Notes under the pieces: model-generated
The model's database searches: none
The model's input: only the letters and a program-made list of their open reading frames with translations
What the model was told of the DNA's origin: nothing
Position numbers and translations under genes: made by a program
From: a virus
IMG/VR virus record: IMGVR_UViG_3300033064_002319
Coordinates: 1 to 44,440 of that record
Length of the DNA stretch: 44,440 nucleotides
Strand: one strand, 5' to 3'
Shown here: positions 12,394 through 20,035 of the stretch, piece by piece
How the letters are laid out: each line of letters starts with the position of its first letter
How positions within the stretch are numbered: position 1 is the first letter of the stretch

Positions 12394-13920
12394 TTATTTA
12401 TTTTTTTCCGTTTTAATAAATTTTATAAATTCATTATGAGTTATAAAATTCTTAGTATGTTTATAATAGTGATGCATCATCTTATCAAAATTTTGCTCAG
12501 AATCATTGTGTAAATCATTACCCCACAATGTATTACACGCAATTCTTTTTTGTAAAATTCCTAATCCACTTACAACATTTGACCAAGTACCCCATCCAGC
12601 CGCTCCAATAATATTATCAAAATCGAATGGTGATGGGCATTTATATTTACATATTTCAATTATTTCTTTAACTTTATCAGTTTTAGGCATTTCGTTATTA
12701 ACCCATTTCCAAAAATCACTATCTTCTCTTTTTGTTATATAATGTATTTGAATCAAATCCCTATAACTATCAAATATTTTTGAGAATGCTAAATTGTATT
12801 TATTAATATTTGTTTCAAAGATTGTTTCATACGAATCAATACCTAAATACATAGTTGTAAATATTTCCAATTGCATTATAGTTGAATGTATCGATGTTGC
12901 TTCCATTGGTTCTAAAAAATTTGAAGATAACCCAACAGCCATTACATTATTAATCCAAACTCTTTCTTGTCTACCGGGATCAAAACTTATTATTCTAACT
13001 GGTTCTATTTTTCTACCTGTTATCCTTTGTACTTCCTCTAACGCTTGTTCATCTGTTATAAACTTATCCGAATACACATATCCACATCCGTATCTTTCTT
13101 GTGTTGGTATCTGCCACATCCACCCATTTGGCATTGCCCAAGCTAAAGTTTCCGGTTTTATAGTTTCATTTTCTTCATACTCATACAAATACGGCATTGC
13201 TTTGTTACATGGCAGATAGTCAGAATAACTTTTCCACTTACCACCAACCGAATTTATTAAAGTTTTATTAAACCCAGTACAATCAAACCACATATCAGAT
13301 AATATTGTATTCCCATTATCTAAAGTTAGTGCTACCAAATTCCCACTCTCATCAACATCAGTTTCAACTACGTCAGCTTGAATACATTCTACACCATTTT
13401 GTAATGCCACTTCTTTGAAATATTCTCCAACTTTATGTGCATCAAAATGATAACCATATCCACCAGAAATATCATTAAAACTTGCCGAATGAAATGGTAC
13501 AGTATTTACATCCCAAGGTATTCCCATTGGTGATGATAAATAAGATGATTCATGTGCAGTTGCCAAAATATAATCAAAATCTATCGCAGTTAGTGTACTT
13601 GTACTTGATGGTTGTAGTGGTACTTTAAATTCAGTACCATCTCCATTCCAATCTTTACAATTCAATCCCAATTTAATTGTTGCGTTGGTTTTTTTAAAAA
13701 ATTCAGTTTGATTTAATCCTTTTAGATTTTTTAAATTCTTTTTAAGCATGGAATATAACGATGCGGTAGAACCTTCACCTGCTCCAATAATTGGAATATT
13801 CTTGCTTTCTATTACAGTTATTTGATATGGGGTTTGCCCATCCTTTCTTATATTCTTATTAGCAAGGTACATAGCGGATATCCATCCAGCAGTACCTGCT
13901 CCAACTATAACAATTTTCAT
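12394..13920 (-). CDS. Flavin-dependent tryptophan halogenase, copy 2
   Basis: Full length (508 aa). FAD motif GAGTAGW (7-13), Lys83 in TIKLGLNCKDW at the catalytic lysine position, GWMWQIP signature, WFDCTGFNKTL and FLEPMEATSIHSTIMQL in the C-terminal half. It is a paralogue of the 1802-3316 enzyme, clearly diverged over most of its length but identical in DNA for 94 bp around the signature (13059-13152). The gene upstream on the same strand encodes a Tyr/Trp/Gly-rich virion-like protein. It is the last gene before the RNA region. Confidence 0.93.
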   Translation of the reverse strand: MKIVIVGAGTAGWISAMYLANKNIRKDGQTPYQITVIESKNIPIIGAGEGSTASLYSMLKKNLKNLKGLNQTEFFKKTNATIKLGLNCKDWNGDGTEFKVPLQPSSTSTLTAIDFDYILATAHESSYLSSPMGIPWDVNTVPFHSASFNDISGGYGYHFDAHKVGEYFKEVALQNGVECIQADVVETDVDESGNLVALTLDNGNTILSDMWFDCTGFNKTLINSVGGKWKSYSDYLPCNKAMPYLYEYEENETIKPETLAWAMPNGWMWQIPTQERYGCGYVYSDKFITDEQALEEVQRITGRKIEPVRIISFDPGRQERVWINNVMAVGLSSNFLEPMEATSIHSTIMQLEIFTTMYLGIDSYETIFETNINKYNLAFSKIFDSYRDLIQIHYITKREDSDFWKWVNNEMPKTDKVKEIIEICKYKCPSPFDFDNIIGAAGWGTWSNVVSGLGILQKRIACNTLWGNDLHNDSEQNFDKMMHHYYKHTKNFITHNEFIKFIKTEKNK

Positions 13921-13934
13921 AATTTATTTGTATA

Positions 13935-14207
13935 TTATACTAGTTTATTCAATTCAGTTAATACAATATTCTTTGCGTTATTAAAAGCAGTTTCATTGCT
14001 TTCGGCAAATCCTGGTAAATTACCATTTTCCGAATCCGAACTTATTGAAGTGGTTATCATAGTGGTAATAGAATCGTGAACCATACGGTCTCTTGTTACC
14101 ACAAGTGAATAGTTTTCAGTTCCACTAGAATTGGTAACGGTAGTCAATGAATAATCCGAATCATCGAATCTCATATAGCTATCTCTTTGTACAAAATACT
14201 TTATCAT
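13935..14207 (-). CDS. Hypothetical protein, 90 aa
   Basis: MIKYFVQRDSYMRFDDSDYSLTTVT is followed by a Ser/Thr-rich middle (VHDSITTMITTSISSDSENG) and a short C-terminal helix (AFNNAKNIVLTELNKLV). It lies between the virion-like gene and the halogenase, about 15 bases from each. A small virion accessory protein is possible; no family recognised. Confidence 0.75.
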   Translation of the reverse strand: MIKYFVQRDSYMRFDDSDYSLTTVTNSSGTENYSLVVTRDRMVHDSITTMITTSISSDSENGNLPGFAESNETAFNNAKNIVLTELNKLV

Positions 14208-14226
14208 AATATTATTTATTTTTTAA

Positions 14227-14784
14227 TTAACAGTAATAATCAACTCCATAGCAGTACCAAATTTCACCAGAGAGTATGCTATTTTGATACGCGTAATCAT
14301 ATCCACCCGGAGTACAACCTTGATAATATATGTTTCCACGTTGAGGACTATATATAGCTACATATATGTTTTTATAATAGTTTCCCCAACCAAACCAATG
14401 CCAATATACATTAATAGTATCACCCACTCTCAACGTCACACCCCAATTATCTGCTACTTCTGTCCAAGGTCCTGTGCCACCAAAGAACCATGCTTCACTT
14501 AGATAATTCCCACCATATACATTATAAAAATAGAATCGCATATTAACATCCACCTGAGATTCTTGTAGAAAACAATAAACATATGGTCTTGATGCATATC
14601 CGTTATATCCTCTCCAATCTGAATATGCGTATCCACTCTGTCCATTTGCGGTAGGCCTGTATCCACTTCTATCGTTTATACCACCATAGTATCCATTACG
14701 AGCTTCATAAATACCCATTTGACCACCTCTGCCAAATTCGGCGTTAATATCAGATGCTGCAACTTGTCCAAATCCGATTGTCAT
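14227..14784 (-). CDS. Tyr/Trp/Gly-rich virion-like protein
   Basis: The start MTIGFGQVAASDINAEFGR matches the opening found in many phage tail or fibre proteins (SDIxxEFG). The remaining 165 aa are very rich in Tyr, Gly and Trp (GYYGGINDRSGYRP, YWHWFGWGNYYKNIYVAIYSP), with several cysteines and a YYC end. A beta-rich surface domain is likely. Its place directly before halogenase copy 2 makes its aromatic residues possible substrates; that is inference only. Confidence 0.72.
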   Translation of the reverse strand: MTIGFGQVAASDINAEFGRGGQMGIYEARNGYYGGINDRSGYRPTANGQSGYAYSDWRGYNGYASRPYVYCFLQESQVDVNMRFYFYNVYGGNYLSEAWFFGGTGPWTEVADNWGVTLRVGDTINVYWHWFGWGNYYKNIYVAIYSPQRGNIYYQGCTPGGYDYAYQNSILSGEIWYCYGVDYYC

Positions 14785-14786
14785 AA

Positions 14787-15509
14787 TTATTTTTTATTCA
14801 TCATTTGTACCAATGACATTGCATTCTTTTTAACAGGTGCACCATCTTGGTATTTTAATGCGGATTGTACTTTTATATCTCTACCGGTTTCAGGATTTCT
14901 TACGGTTTTATTTAGAATATCTTTTGGTAACATTTTAATTAATTTATCATCTCTTTCAGCAGATGATCCTGATAGATTTGGTAAATTTCTTTGTGTACCT
15001 GTTTTTCTCTGAAATGCGAATACTTTTCCAGTATTTCTCATCTTAGAATATGCTTGTTGCATATTATCAGGATGCATATCTCCCACATTTTCTACTCTAC
15101 CATTTTTATAAACAAGAACTCCTTTTCCTTTTGTATCTTCACCACCATATAAAACTGAATCCTGTTCAAATTGTTTTCCTAATTTATGAATTTGTTTAAT
15201 TCCTATATTTGGAACAAACAATGATATTTCAGTTGAATCTACTAATTTATCTTTTGGACAATCAAAGTAATTTACTCTCTTATCTTGACACTCTTGCCAA
15301 TGTCCTTCCATTTCAAAAAACCCCAACTTTTCGGCTCTTATTTTGTCTGCTAAGTTTTTATTTGCTAATTTATTTTCCGCAGGTGTGTTACCATATCTGT
15401 AAGCAGTTACAACTCCCCAACTTTTTACATTCTTTTTTCCTTGAATATGTTGGAGAACCCTTCCTAAAGAAGCTTCTGTTAATTTTACTACTCTACACTC
15501 TTTTTCCAT
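14787..15509 (-). CDS. Conserved phage hypothetical protein, 240 aa
   Basis: The N-terminal half has VVTAYRYGNTPAENKLANKNLADKIRAEKLGFFEMEGHWQEC, which resembles DUF3293-like phage proteins, followed by ISLFVPNIG and DSVLYGGED. The C-terminus is basic (RDIKVQSALKYQDGAPVKKNAM). It overlaps the 15488-15721 gene by 22 bases. A metabolic or anti-defence role is equally open. Confidence 0.75.
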   Translation of the reverse strand: MEKECRVVKLTEASLGRVLQHIQGKKNVKSWGVVTAYRYGNTPAENKLANKNLADKIRAEKLGFFEMEGHWQECQDKRVNYFDCPKDKLVDSTEISLFVPNIGIKQIHKLGKQFEQDSVLYGGEDTKGKGVLVYKNGRVENVGDMHPDNMQQAYSKMRNTGKVFAFQRKTGTQRNLPNLSGSSAERDDKLIKMLPKDILNKTVRNPETGRDIKVQSALKYQDGAPVKKNAMSLVQMMNKK

Positions 15510-15721
15510 TCTTTGTATATTTCATTAGATAAATATATAGAATCGTGGAAATTGATTTTCTCCTGAACTTTAGCTAATCTTTCGGAAATACGGTCTATTG
15601 CAGTTTGACGAGACCATTTACCCATATTGTTTACAGGTGGATACGCTTCGTAATACGCCAATTGTTCCTTTAATTCGGCTTCTCTAACTTTAAGTTCTAA
15701 TACCTTTTCATTAATTTCCAT
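15488..15721 (-). CDS. Coiled-coil hypothetical protein with a strong Shine-Dalgarno
   Basis: The 77-aa product (MEINEKVLELKVREAELKEQLAYYEAYPP...RISERLAKVQEKI) is mostly alpha-helical and probably a coiled coil. I chose the ATG at 15721, not the 24-base longer frame, because AAGGAGG (15727-15733) stands five bases upstream. It is the only start I found here with such a complete Shine-Dalgarno. Promoter at 15743-15773. Confidence 0.75.
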   Translation of the reverse strand: MEINEKVLELKVREAELKEQLAYYEAYPPVNNMGKWSRQTAIDRISERLAKVQEKINFHDSIYLSNEIYKEWKKSVE

Positions 15722-15726
15722 ACTAA

Positions 15727-15733
15727 CCTCCTT
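15727..15733 (-). promoter_or_regulatory. Shine-Dalgarno AAGGAGG
   Basis: A perfect anti-SD match five bases before the ATG at 15721. Bacteroidota seldom use such sites, and the other starts here lack them. Confidence 0.7.
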
Positions 15734-15742
15734 TTTGTAATA

Positions 15743-15773
15743 CAAATATACGAAATTTATTCCATATTACCAA
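15743..15773 (-). promoter_or_regulatory. Promoter for the 15488-15721 gene
   Basis: TTTGG (TTG at 15771-15773), 20 bases, TATATTTG (15743-15750). Confidence 0.78.
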
Positions 15774-15954
15774 ATCTATTTAAACGCTTCGTAAGCCATA
15801 TATAAACTCCAAAGAATAACCCCGCTATACAATACAAAACGAAGTTCGCCTTCCATAAACTTCCTGTCAGTAATATTAGGGAATATTGTACGGCATCGAA
15901 CCCAAACGGATTGAAGAATAGTGCCAGCATTAACGCCATATCTTTGAATAGCAT
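15757..15954 (-). CDS. Small membrane protein, 65 aa
   Basis: Two hydrophobic helices (ALMLALFFNPFGFDAVQYSLILL and FVLYCIAGLFFGVYIWLTKRL) surround LTGSLWKAN, a pattern I associate with small membrane proteins of tailed phages. I start at the ATG at 15954; the frame is open to a GTG at 16002. A second open frame (15776-16012, MGEGDSKNNQQAEKQ) overlaps it almost fully. I judged the membrane frame to be real. Its 3' end overlaps the promoter at 15743. Confidence 0.6.
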   Translation of the reverse strand: MLFKDMALMLALFFNPFGFDAVQYSLILLTGSLWKANFVLYCIAGLFFGVYIWLTKRLNRFGNME

Positions 15955-16039
15955 TATTCTGTTTTCCTTGCTTTTCAGCTTGTTGATTGTTTTTACTATC
16001 ACCCTCGCCCATGTGTGTTTAGTTTAGTGAAAGTTGTAA

Positions 16040-16390
16040 CTATTTTGATTTTATAATTAATTCACCCAATACTTCTATTAGACCAACTAATTCTTGAAAA
16101 TGAATTTGTTCCATATCAACTGATAGGGTACACAACTCATCTAAATATTTTTTAAGTTCTATTTGCGCATCAGCTTGTTTAAAGTTACCTTCCGCTGCTT
16201 TTTTATAATGTGGAAGTTTTACAACAAAGTGATGGTGTGTTAGTAATGCAGCCCCACCCTTTTCTTTTGAATCATTTGAAATTTTAGTTGCACCTTCTAA
16301 TCTTTTTTGTGCAAAGTCTTCAAATGATAAATCTTCAGGATATCCTGCTTCATTCAATTCTTCCGATAATATGTCTTTTAATCGTATCAT
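16040..16390 (-). CDS. Hypothetical protein, 116 aa
   Basis: It starts MIRLKDILSEELNEAG, a start seen in many phage head-associated or assembly proteins, and is then helical (HHHFVVKLPHYKKAAEGNFKQADAQIELKKYLDELC). A TATTTATA motif lies three bases upstream of the ATG, so the mRNA may be leaderless. No function assigned. Confidence 0.75.
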   Translation of the reverse strand: MIRLKDILSEELNEAGYPEDLSFEDFAQKRLEGATKISNDSKEKGGAALLTHHHFVVKLPHYKKAAEGNFKQADAQIELKKYLDELCTLSVDMEQIHFQELVGLIEVLGELIIKSK

Positions 16391-16413
16391 GTCTATAAAT
16401 ATTACCTATTTGA

Positions 16414-17067
16414 TTAAGATATATAATCCCAATTTGTTTCAGAAGGTCTCCACTTACCATAATCCTCACATTTCCAAACTTTAGTTGAATATCGGAAATA
16501 AGGTATTTTTGTTATATCGTCAGTTCTGCTTGGTTGATACCAACGAGTCCTATTGTTAGGTTGTGCGCAAAATTGTCCATTATCCAATTTAGATATGTTA
16601 TAACATTTATGTTCATTTGGTGTTTCACTCCATCCACAATCTATTTCGTTTGGTTCTGAATGCGTAGTATCAATTGTAAAAAGATACTCACCCTCAGCAA
16701 CACTATGGTCCTTCATTGTTGTGAAAGTTTTCGTTCCCCTTAGTACCCTTTTTTCAATAACTGATATGTTGTATGATAAACAATCCCAAAGTTGTAAGAA
16801 ATCCAAAGGAAAGGTCTTATCAGTTACTTCTAATGGTCTCCAACGAAATGCATGTATAGGTAACTTGTCATATACTGCCCCAAATGCGTCAATATAAGTT
16901 TCAAATAATAATGCTCGATTTGCGATTGATTTAACGCTTACCCAATGTCCTTTTTCCCATTCACCATCTCCTAAATAATTACCCTTTTCATCTTTTTGAA
17001 AATCGTATAAAAATCTTTTATCGATTAAGACTTCGATTGATGGAATATTGGCTACCAAATAACTCAT
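16414..17067 (-). CDS. Conserved phage hypothetical protein, 217 aa
   Basis: An aromatic-rich soluble protein (FRWRPLEVTDKTFPLDFLQLWDCLSYN) with a beta-rich C-terminus (NRTRWYQPSRTDDITKIPYFRYSTKVWKCEDYGKW). Its ATG overlaps the TAA of the SpeD-like gene by one codon, so the two are cotranslated. I recognise no enzyme motif. Confidence 0.8.
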   Translation of the reverse strand: MSYLVANIPSIEVLIDKRFLYDFQKDEKGNYLGDGEWEKGHWVSVKSIANRALLFETYIDAFGAVYDKLPIHAFRWRPLEVTDKTFPLDFLQLWDCLSYNISVIEKRVLRGTKTFTTMKDHSVAEGEYLFTIDTTHSEPNEIDCGWSETPNEHKCYNISKLDNGQFCAQPNNRTRWYQPSRTDDITKIPYFRYSTKVWKCEDYGKWRPSETNWDYIS

Positions 17068-17471
17068 AAGGTTTTTTTCTTCTTAAAATTACCAGAATCT
17101 ATTATTTTAAAGTCATTACCGTTTCTATCTATCATTTGATAATGTGCTTCTAATAACCCAAACCAATCATCTATGTGCTTTAATACTACTTTAGGTAAAA
17201 ATTCACAACAACTGTATAAATCAAATTGGAACATTGGTGGTTTATCATTATCCCAAACGTGGATACTAGCATGCGATGTTGCTAATGTTACCGTTCCCGT
17301 TATCCCTTTGTTGCCCGGTTCATTGATATAAACCGATGTGGGACCTGCAACAACTTTCATTCCTACGTTATCAACTAATTGTGTAAACCATATGTTTAAC
17401 ACTTTTTCCGTTTGTGGTGGGGATTTTAAGTATCCCTTTACCAATAGATGCAAATGATTTGGTACGAACAT
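17064..17471 (-). CDS. SpeD-like AdoMet decarboxylase family protein
   Basis: SpeD makes decarboxylated S-adenosylmethionine for spermidine synthesis and self-cleaves to form a pyruvoyl group. GITGTVTLATSHASIHVWDNDKPPMFQFDLYSC (about 55-87) matches its core: the Ser of TSH at the cleavage position, the His of IHVW and the Cys of YSC, which correspond to the catalytic Ser, His and Cys. The Glu normally before the Ser is Thr here. At 135 aa it is near bacterial SpeD length. No spermidine synthase is in the window. It could be a non-processing homologue with another role. Confidence 0.65.
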   Translation of the reverse strand: MFVPNHLHLLVKGYLKSPPQTEKVLNIWFTQLVDNVGMKVVAGPTSVYINEPGNKGITGTVTLATSHASIHVWDNDKPPMFQFDLYSCCEFLPKVVLKHIDDWFGLLEAHYQMIDRNGNDFKIIDSGNFKKKKTL

Positions 17472-17512
17472 TACTACTTAAATTTTATTTATTATAAGTA
17501 TATAAATATTCG

Positions 17513-17887
17513 TTAAACCTCTTTGCGTTTTCTCCTTACAATTTTTTTAGGTTTCGGAGTATCTTTTTGATTTTGCATCTTTACTATTTCGGCACATTTT
17601 TCATATTCCTCAATCTCAACATAATAATCAAGTACTTTTTTTATTGTTAAATCAATATCATCTTTTGAAATTATAAAATCCACATTCATCGGAGGTTCGA
17701 TATCTCTTTGTATTCTACTTCTTTGAATCATAGTTGGTATGACTTGAAGTACCACCCTATCATCTTCTTCTGATTCTATAAATTCGGATAGATTATAATA
17801 TATTGAATCCATTATTAATCCTCTATTTTCGTCTGCCCATCTTTCAATTGGAGTTCCTAGTTCTACTTGAATTTTTTTTGGTTTCAT
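17513..17887 (-). CDS. Hypothetical protein, 124 aa
   Basis: It begins MKPKKIQVELGTPIERWADENRGLIMDSIYYNL, is rich in acidic residues in the middle and ends in a basic tail (PKPKKIVRRKRKEV). Its ATG overlaps the TGA of the leftover bilin-reductase tail (17884-17886), so before the endonuclease arrived it was probably translated right after the bilin reductase. Confidence 0.75.
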   Translation of the reverse strand: MKPKKIQVELGTPIERWADENRGLIMDSIYYNLSEFIESEEDDRVVLQVIPTMIQRSRIQRDIEPPMNVDFIISKDDIDLTIKKVLDYYVEIEEYEKCAEIVKMQNQKDTPKPKKIVRRKRKEV

Positions 17888-17973
17888 ATTTTTGGGAATA
17901 AAATGTTTTCCATAAAATAACGGGCCTTCTCCTCACCTATCAAAGCTTTTAGTGCTGAATAAGTTCGAGGGTT
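17884..17973 (-). pseudogene. Displaced C-terminal fragment of the bilin reductase gene
   Basis: Reading minus from 17973, the DNA encodes NPRTYSALKALIGEEKARY then FMENILFPKI and a stop. This is nearly the same protein tail as the bilin reductase at 18584 (NPRTYSALKALIGEVEAKF...) but differs at many silent sites. It has no start codon and begins where the endonuclease ORF stops. It is probably the original 3' end, cut off when the endonuclease brought a replacement tail. Confidence 0.75.
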
Positions 17974-18568
17974 AGGCTTCATTTTTAAGCTGCTTAATAA
18001 GTCTTTTTTGTAATTCTCTTTTAATACTAGCCTCTTTCATTTTAATTTTAGTTTCTTCAGAAAATGGTTTTCTTTTTTTACCCAATTTAGATAATGATAT
18101 GTTTAATTTATGTTCTTCTGTATATTTTTTACCTATTTTAGAATTGGTTAGTTTTTGTAAATGCTCTGGTGATAATCTATACTCCCTAGTTCTATTATAT
18201 TTACGAATTGCTTCCTTTGCTTCTTCTGTTATTATTTTACCTTTATTTGCTTTGGATATTTTTAATCTAGTTTCTAAAGATGGGTTCATATGACCATCCC
18301 CACCATCAGTTTTATTAACCAAACAACCATTTCCCAAATCAGTCCTACCATATTGTAATATTAGATTAATTTCTTTCATACAAGCAGTTTGCCAATCTAT
18401 ACCATCTTCTATTATCTCAACATAATATCCAACTTTATTAGTAAGTTTCTTCCAATGGTCATTTCTACCTCTCTTAGAATGTGCTCTTTTATATGATGAA
18501 TCGCTTCCAATTCCGATATAAAAAACCTCATTTGTATCTTTTCTAATATGTTTATAGATATATGCCAT
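17972..18568 (-). CDS. GIY-YIG homing endonuclease with NUMOD3 repeats
   Basis: YIYKHIRKDTNEVFYIGIGSD is the GIY-YIG start (YIY...YIGIG), and CMKEINLILQYGR holds the catalytic Glu region. GGDGHMNPSLETRLKISKANKGK, LSPEHLQKLTNSKIGKK and EEHKLNISLSKLGKK are three NUMOD3-type DNA-binding segments. The stop (TAA) overlaps the leftover bilin-reductase tail by two bases. It is free-standing, with TATTTATA at 18576-18583 before its ATG, and marks a recent-looking invasion of the bilin operon. Confidence 0.9.
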   Translation of the reverse strand: MAYIYKHIRKDTNEVFYIGIGSDSSYKRAHSKRGRNDHWKKLTNKVGYYVEIIEDGIDWQTACMKEINLILQYGRTDLGNGCLVNKTDGGDGHMNPSLETRLKISKANKGKIITEEAKEAIRKYNRTREYRLSPEHLQKLTNSKIGKKYTEEHKLNISLSKLGKKRKPFSEETKIKMKEASIKRELQKRLIKQLKNEA

Positions 18569-18583
18569 AATCTATTATAAATA

Positions 18584-19213
18584 TTAAATTTTGGGGAATA
18601 AAATGTTCTCCATAAAGAATTTTGCTTCTACTTCTCCTATTAGCGCCTTAAGAGCTGAGTATGTTCTTGGATTTGATGCTTGGACTTCACAGTATTTATT
18701 CTGCTTTTCTACTACACATTCAATATCATCAGTTTTTTTCTCTAACCAAAGTAATGAATTAAGATACCAATCGTATTTGTCCACCACCCAATCACAAAAA
18801 CGAATAAACTCCTCATCAGATTCGGGTTTAATCATTATAAACCTGTCAGAGAACACAGTAGCCCACTCAGGAATAGGTTTTCTCCCTCCGATATCCATTC
18901 CTTCATCAAAAGGATAGGTGTTCAGGATAGGGCTTAAATCCATATATGCACCGGTTACAATTTTACCCGTACATATTACATCAAAACCAAATATCGGTTC
19001 GGGAGACCACTTATGTGGAAAGGTAGTGAAGTGTAATACTTCAATCTTACCATCGGCATATCTTTCAACGTGAGCTAAACGAAAATGTTTAGATTCGTAT
19101 CTGTGATTTTCCCACCCATAATCATCAGTATGTAATGGTTGACAATTAGGCGCTTTCTCCACCATCAACTTCAGTCTCACTGCTAGCTGATTCAGATACT
19201 CTTTGTAATTCAT
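18584..19213 (-). CDS. Ferredoxin-dependent bilin reductase (PcyA/PcyX/PebS family)
   Basis: The family uses ferredoxin to reduce biliverdin to phycobilins. HFRLAHVERYADGKIEVLHFTTFP (about 43-66) matches the substrate pocket; the His of VLHF corresponds to PcyA His88. PIFGFDVICTGKIVTGAYMDLSPI follows, with the Asp of MDLSP at the PcyA Asp105 position. WATVFSDRFIMIKP and NPRTYSALKALIGEVEAKFFMENILF are the family's C-terminal motifs. It overlaps the heme oxygenase gene by 68 bases (the ATG at 19165 would overlap by 20). Whether it does two- or four-electron chemistry cannot be read. A ferredoxin gene lies at 31739. Confidence 0.88.
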   Translation of the reverse strand: MNYKEYLNQLAVRLKLMVEKAPNCQPLHTDDYGWENHRYESKHFRLAHVERYADGKIEVLHFTTFPHKWSPEPIFGFDVICTGKIVTGAYMDLSPILNTYPFDEGMDIGGRKPIPEWATVFSDRFIMIKPESDEEFIRFCDWVVDKYDWYLNSLLWLEKKTDDIECVVEKQNKYCEVQASNPRTYSALKALIGEVEAKFFMENILFPKI

Positions 19214-19709
19214 CTAATATGTTTATGTTGTAATCCAATGCTTTATTTGCTTCATCAGCCCACTCATCTTTTTGCACGGCTCTAATCGTTCCGGCAATTT
19301 CTCTCATATCACCATCGAACTCATACATCCTACCACTACCAGGAACTTTTGATTTCATCATCTGTCCACCAAACATAATAGCTAAGTAATTTAGATATAC
19401 GTGCGGTAAAAGTTGTTCTTTGGTTAATGTATTGAGGTATTTACGGTATTCATTGGTTGATACCAATGGTGTAATTTGAATCTGCCCGTCACCTACTAAC
19501 TCTTTAATATCTTCAAATACCTTACCAGCTCTATCCAATGATGGGTGTGGTAGTTCGTGTATTTCAATTGCATCAAATATTGCTAATTGTTGTGAAAGAT
19601 ACAAAATGTATTCTTCGTTAGATAATTCTCCCCTAAACATTCTTTGATTAAACGGCAATTTCTCTGCCAACGAATGTTTCTCTGCTATGGCGTCTTTTAA
19701 TGGTAACAT
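19146..19709 (-). CDS. Heme oxygenase
   Basis: It opens heme to biliverdin, CO and iron. KDAIAEKHSLAEKLPFNQRMFRG (about 5-27) matches the N-terminus of bacterial and cyanobacterial heme oxygenases, with His12 as the probable proximal ligand. LLPHVYLNYLAIMFGGQMMKS (about 115) is the distal-helix motif, HxYxxYLxxxxGGQ. NKALDYNINILDEL matches the C-terminal helix. At 187 aa it is slightly short, as in phage forms. It is followed by the bilin reductase, so biliverdin would pass straight on. Confidence 0.88.
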   Translation of the reverse strand: MLPLKDAIAEKHSLAEKLPFNQRMFRGELSNEEYILYLSQQLAIFDAIEIHELPHPSLDRAGKVFEDIKELVGDGQIQITPLVSTNEYRKYLNTLTKEQLLPHVYLNYLAIMFGGQMMKSKVPGSGRMYEFDGDMREIAGTIRAVQKDEWADEANKALDYNINILDELQRVSESASSETEVDGGESA

Positions 19710-19785
19710 ATTTTTATAATTTAATTTTTAGATAATAGTGTGCCTGGCTATGCGTACATAACTTAAATAATAGGATTAGGTATTT

Positions 19786-19998
19786 CTACCAAATATCCCC
19801 CTCTGAATGTATTTTGTTGTCATCCCAACCATCACGTCCTGCCGTTTTAGTTACATCACTATCGGAATGCAAATCATCATCGAATAAATCCTCACCCTTA
19901 TAATCAGGATGATTCTTCATCATGTAATCTATTCCTTTAACCCACCGCCAACTTACTAATGCTGTTGAAGCAACAATTAATCCAATAACCAAGCCCAT
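19786..19998 (-). CDS. Small membrane-anchored acidic protein, 70 aa
   Basis: One N-terminal membrane segment (GLVIGLIVASTALVSW) is followed by an acidic, Asp-rich tail (YKGEDLFDDDLHSDSDVTKTAGRDGWDD). It lies alone between the heme oxygenase and the 20036 gene. No known family; the tail probably faces the cytoplasm or periplasm, direction unknown. Confidence 0.65.
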   Translation of the reverse strand: MGLVIGLIVASTALVSWRWVKGIDYMMKNHPDYKGEDLFDDDLHSDSDVTKTAGRDGWDDNKIHSEGDIW

Positions 19999-20035
19999 TT
20001 TTATATTTGTTTTATTTGTTTTACTTCTTATCGGG

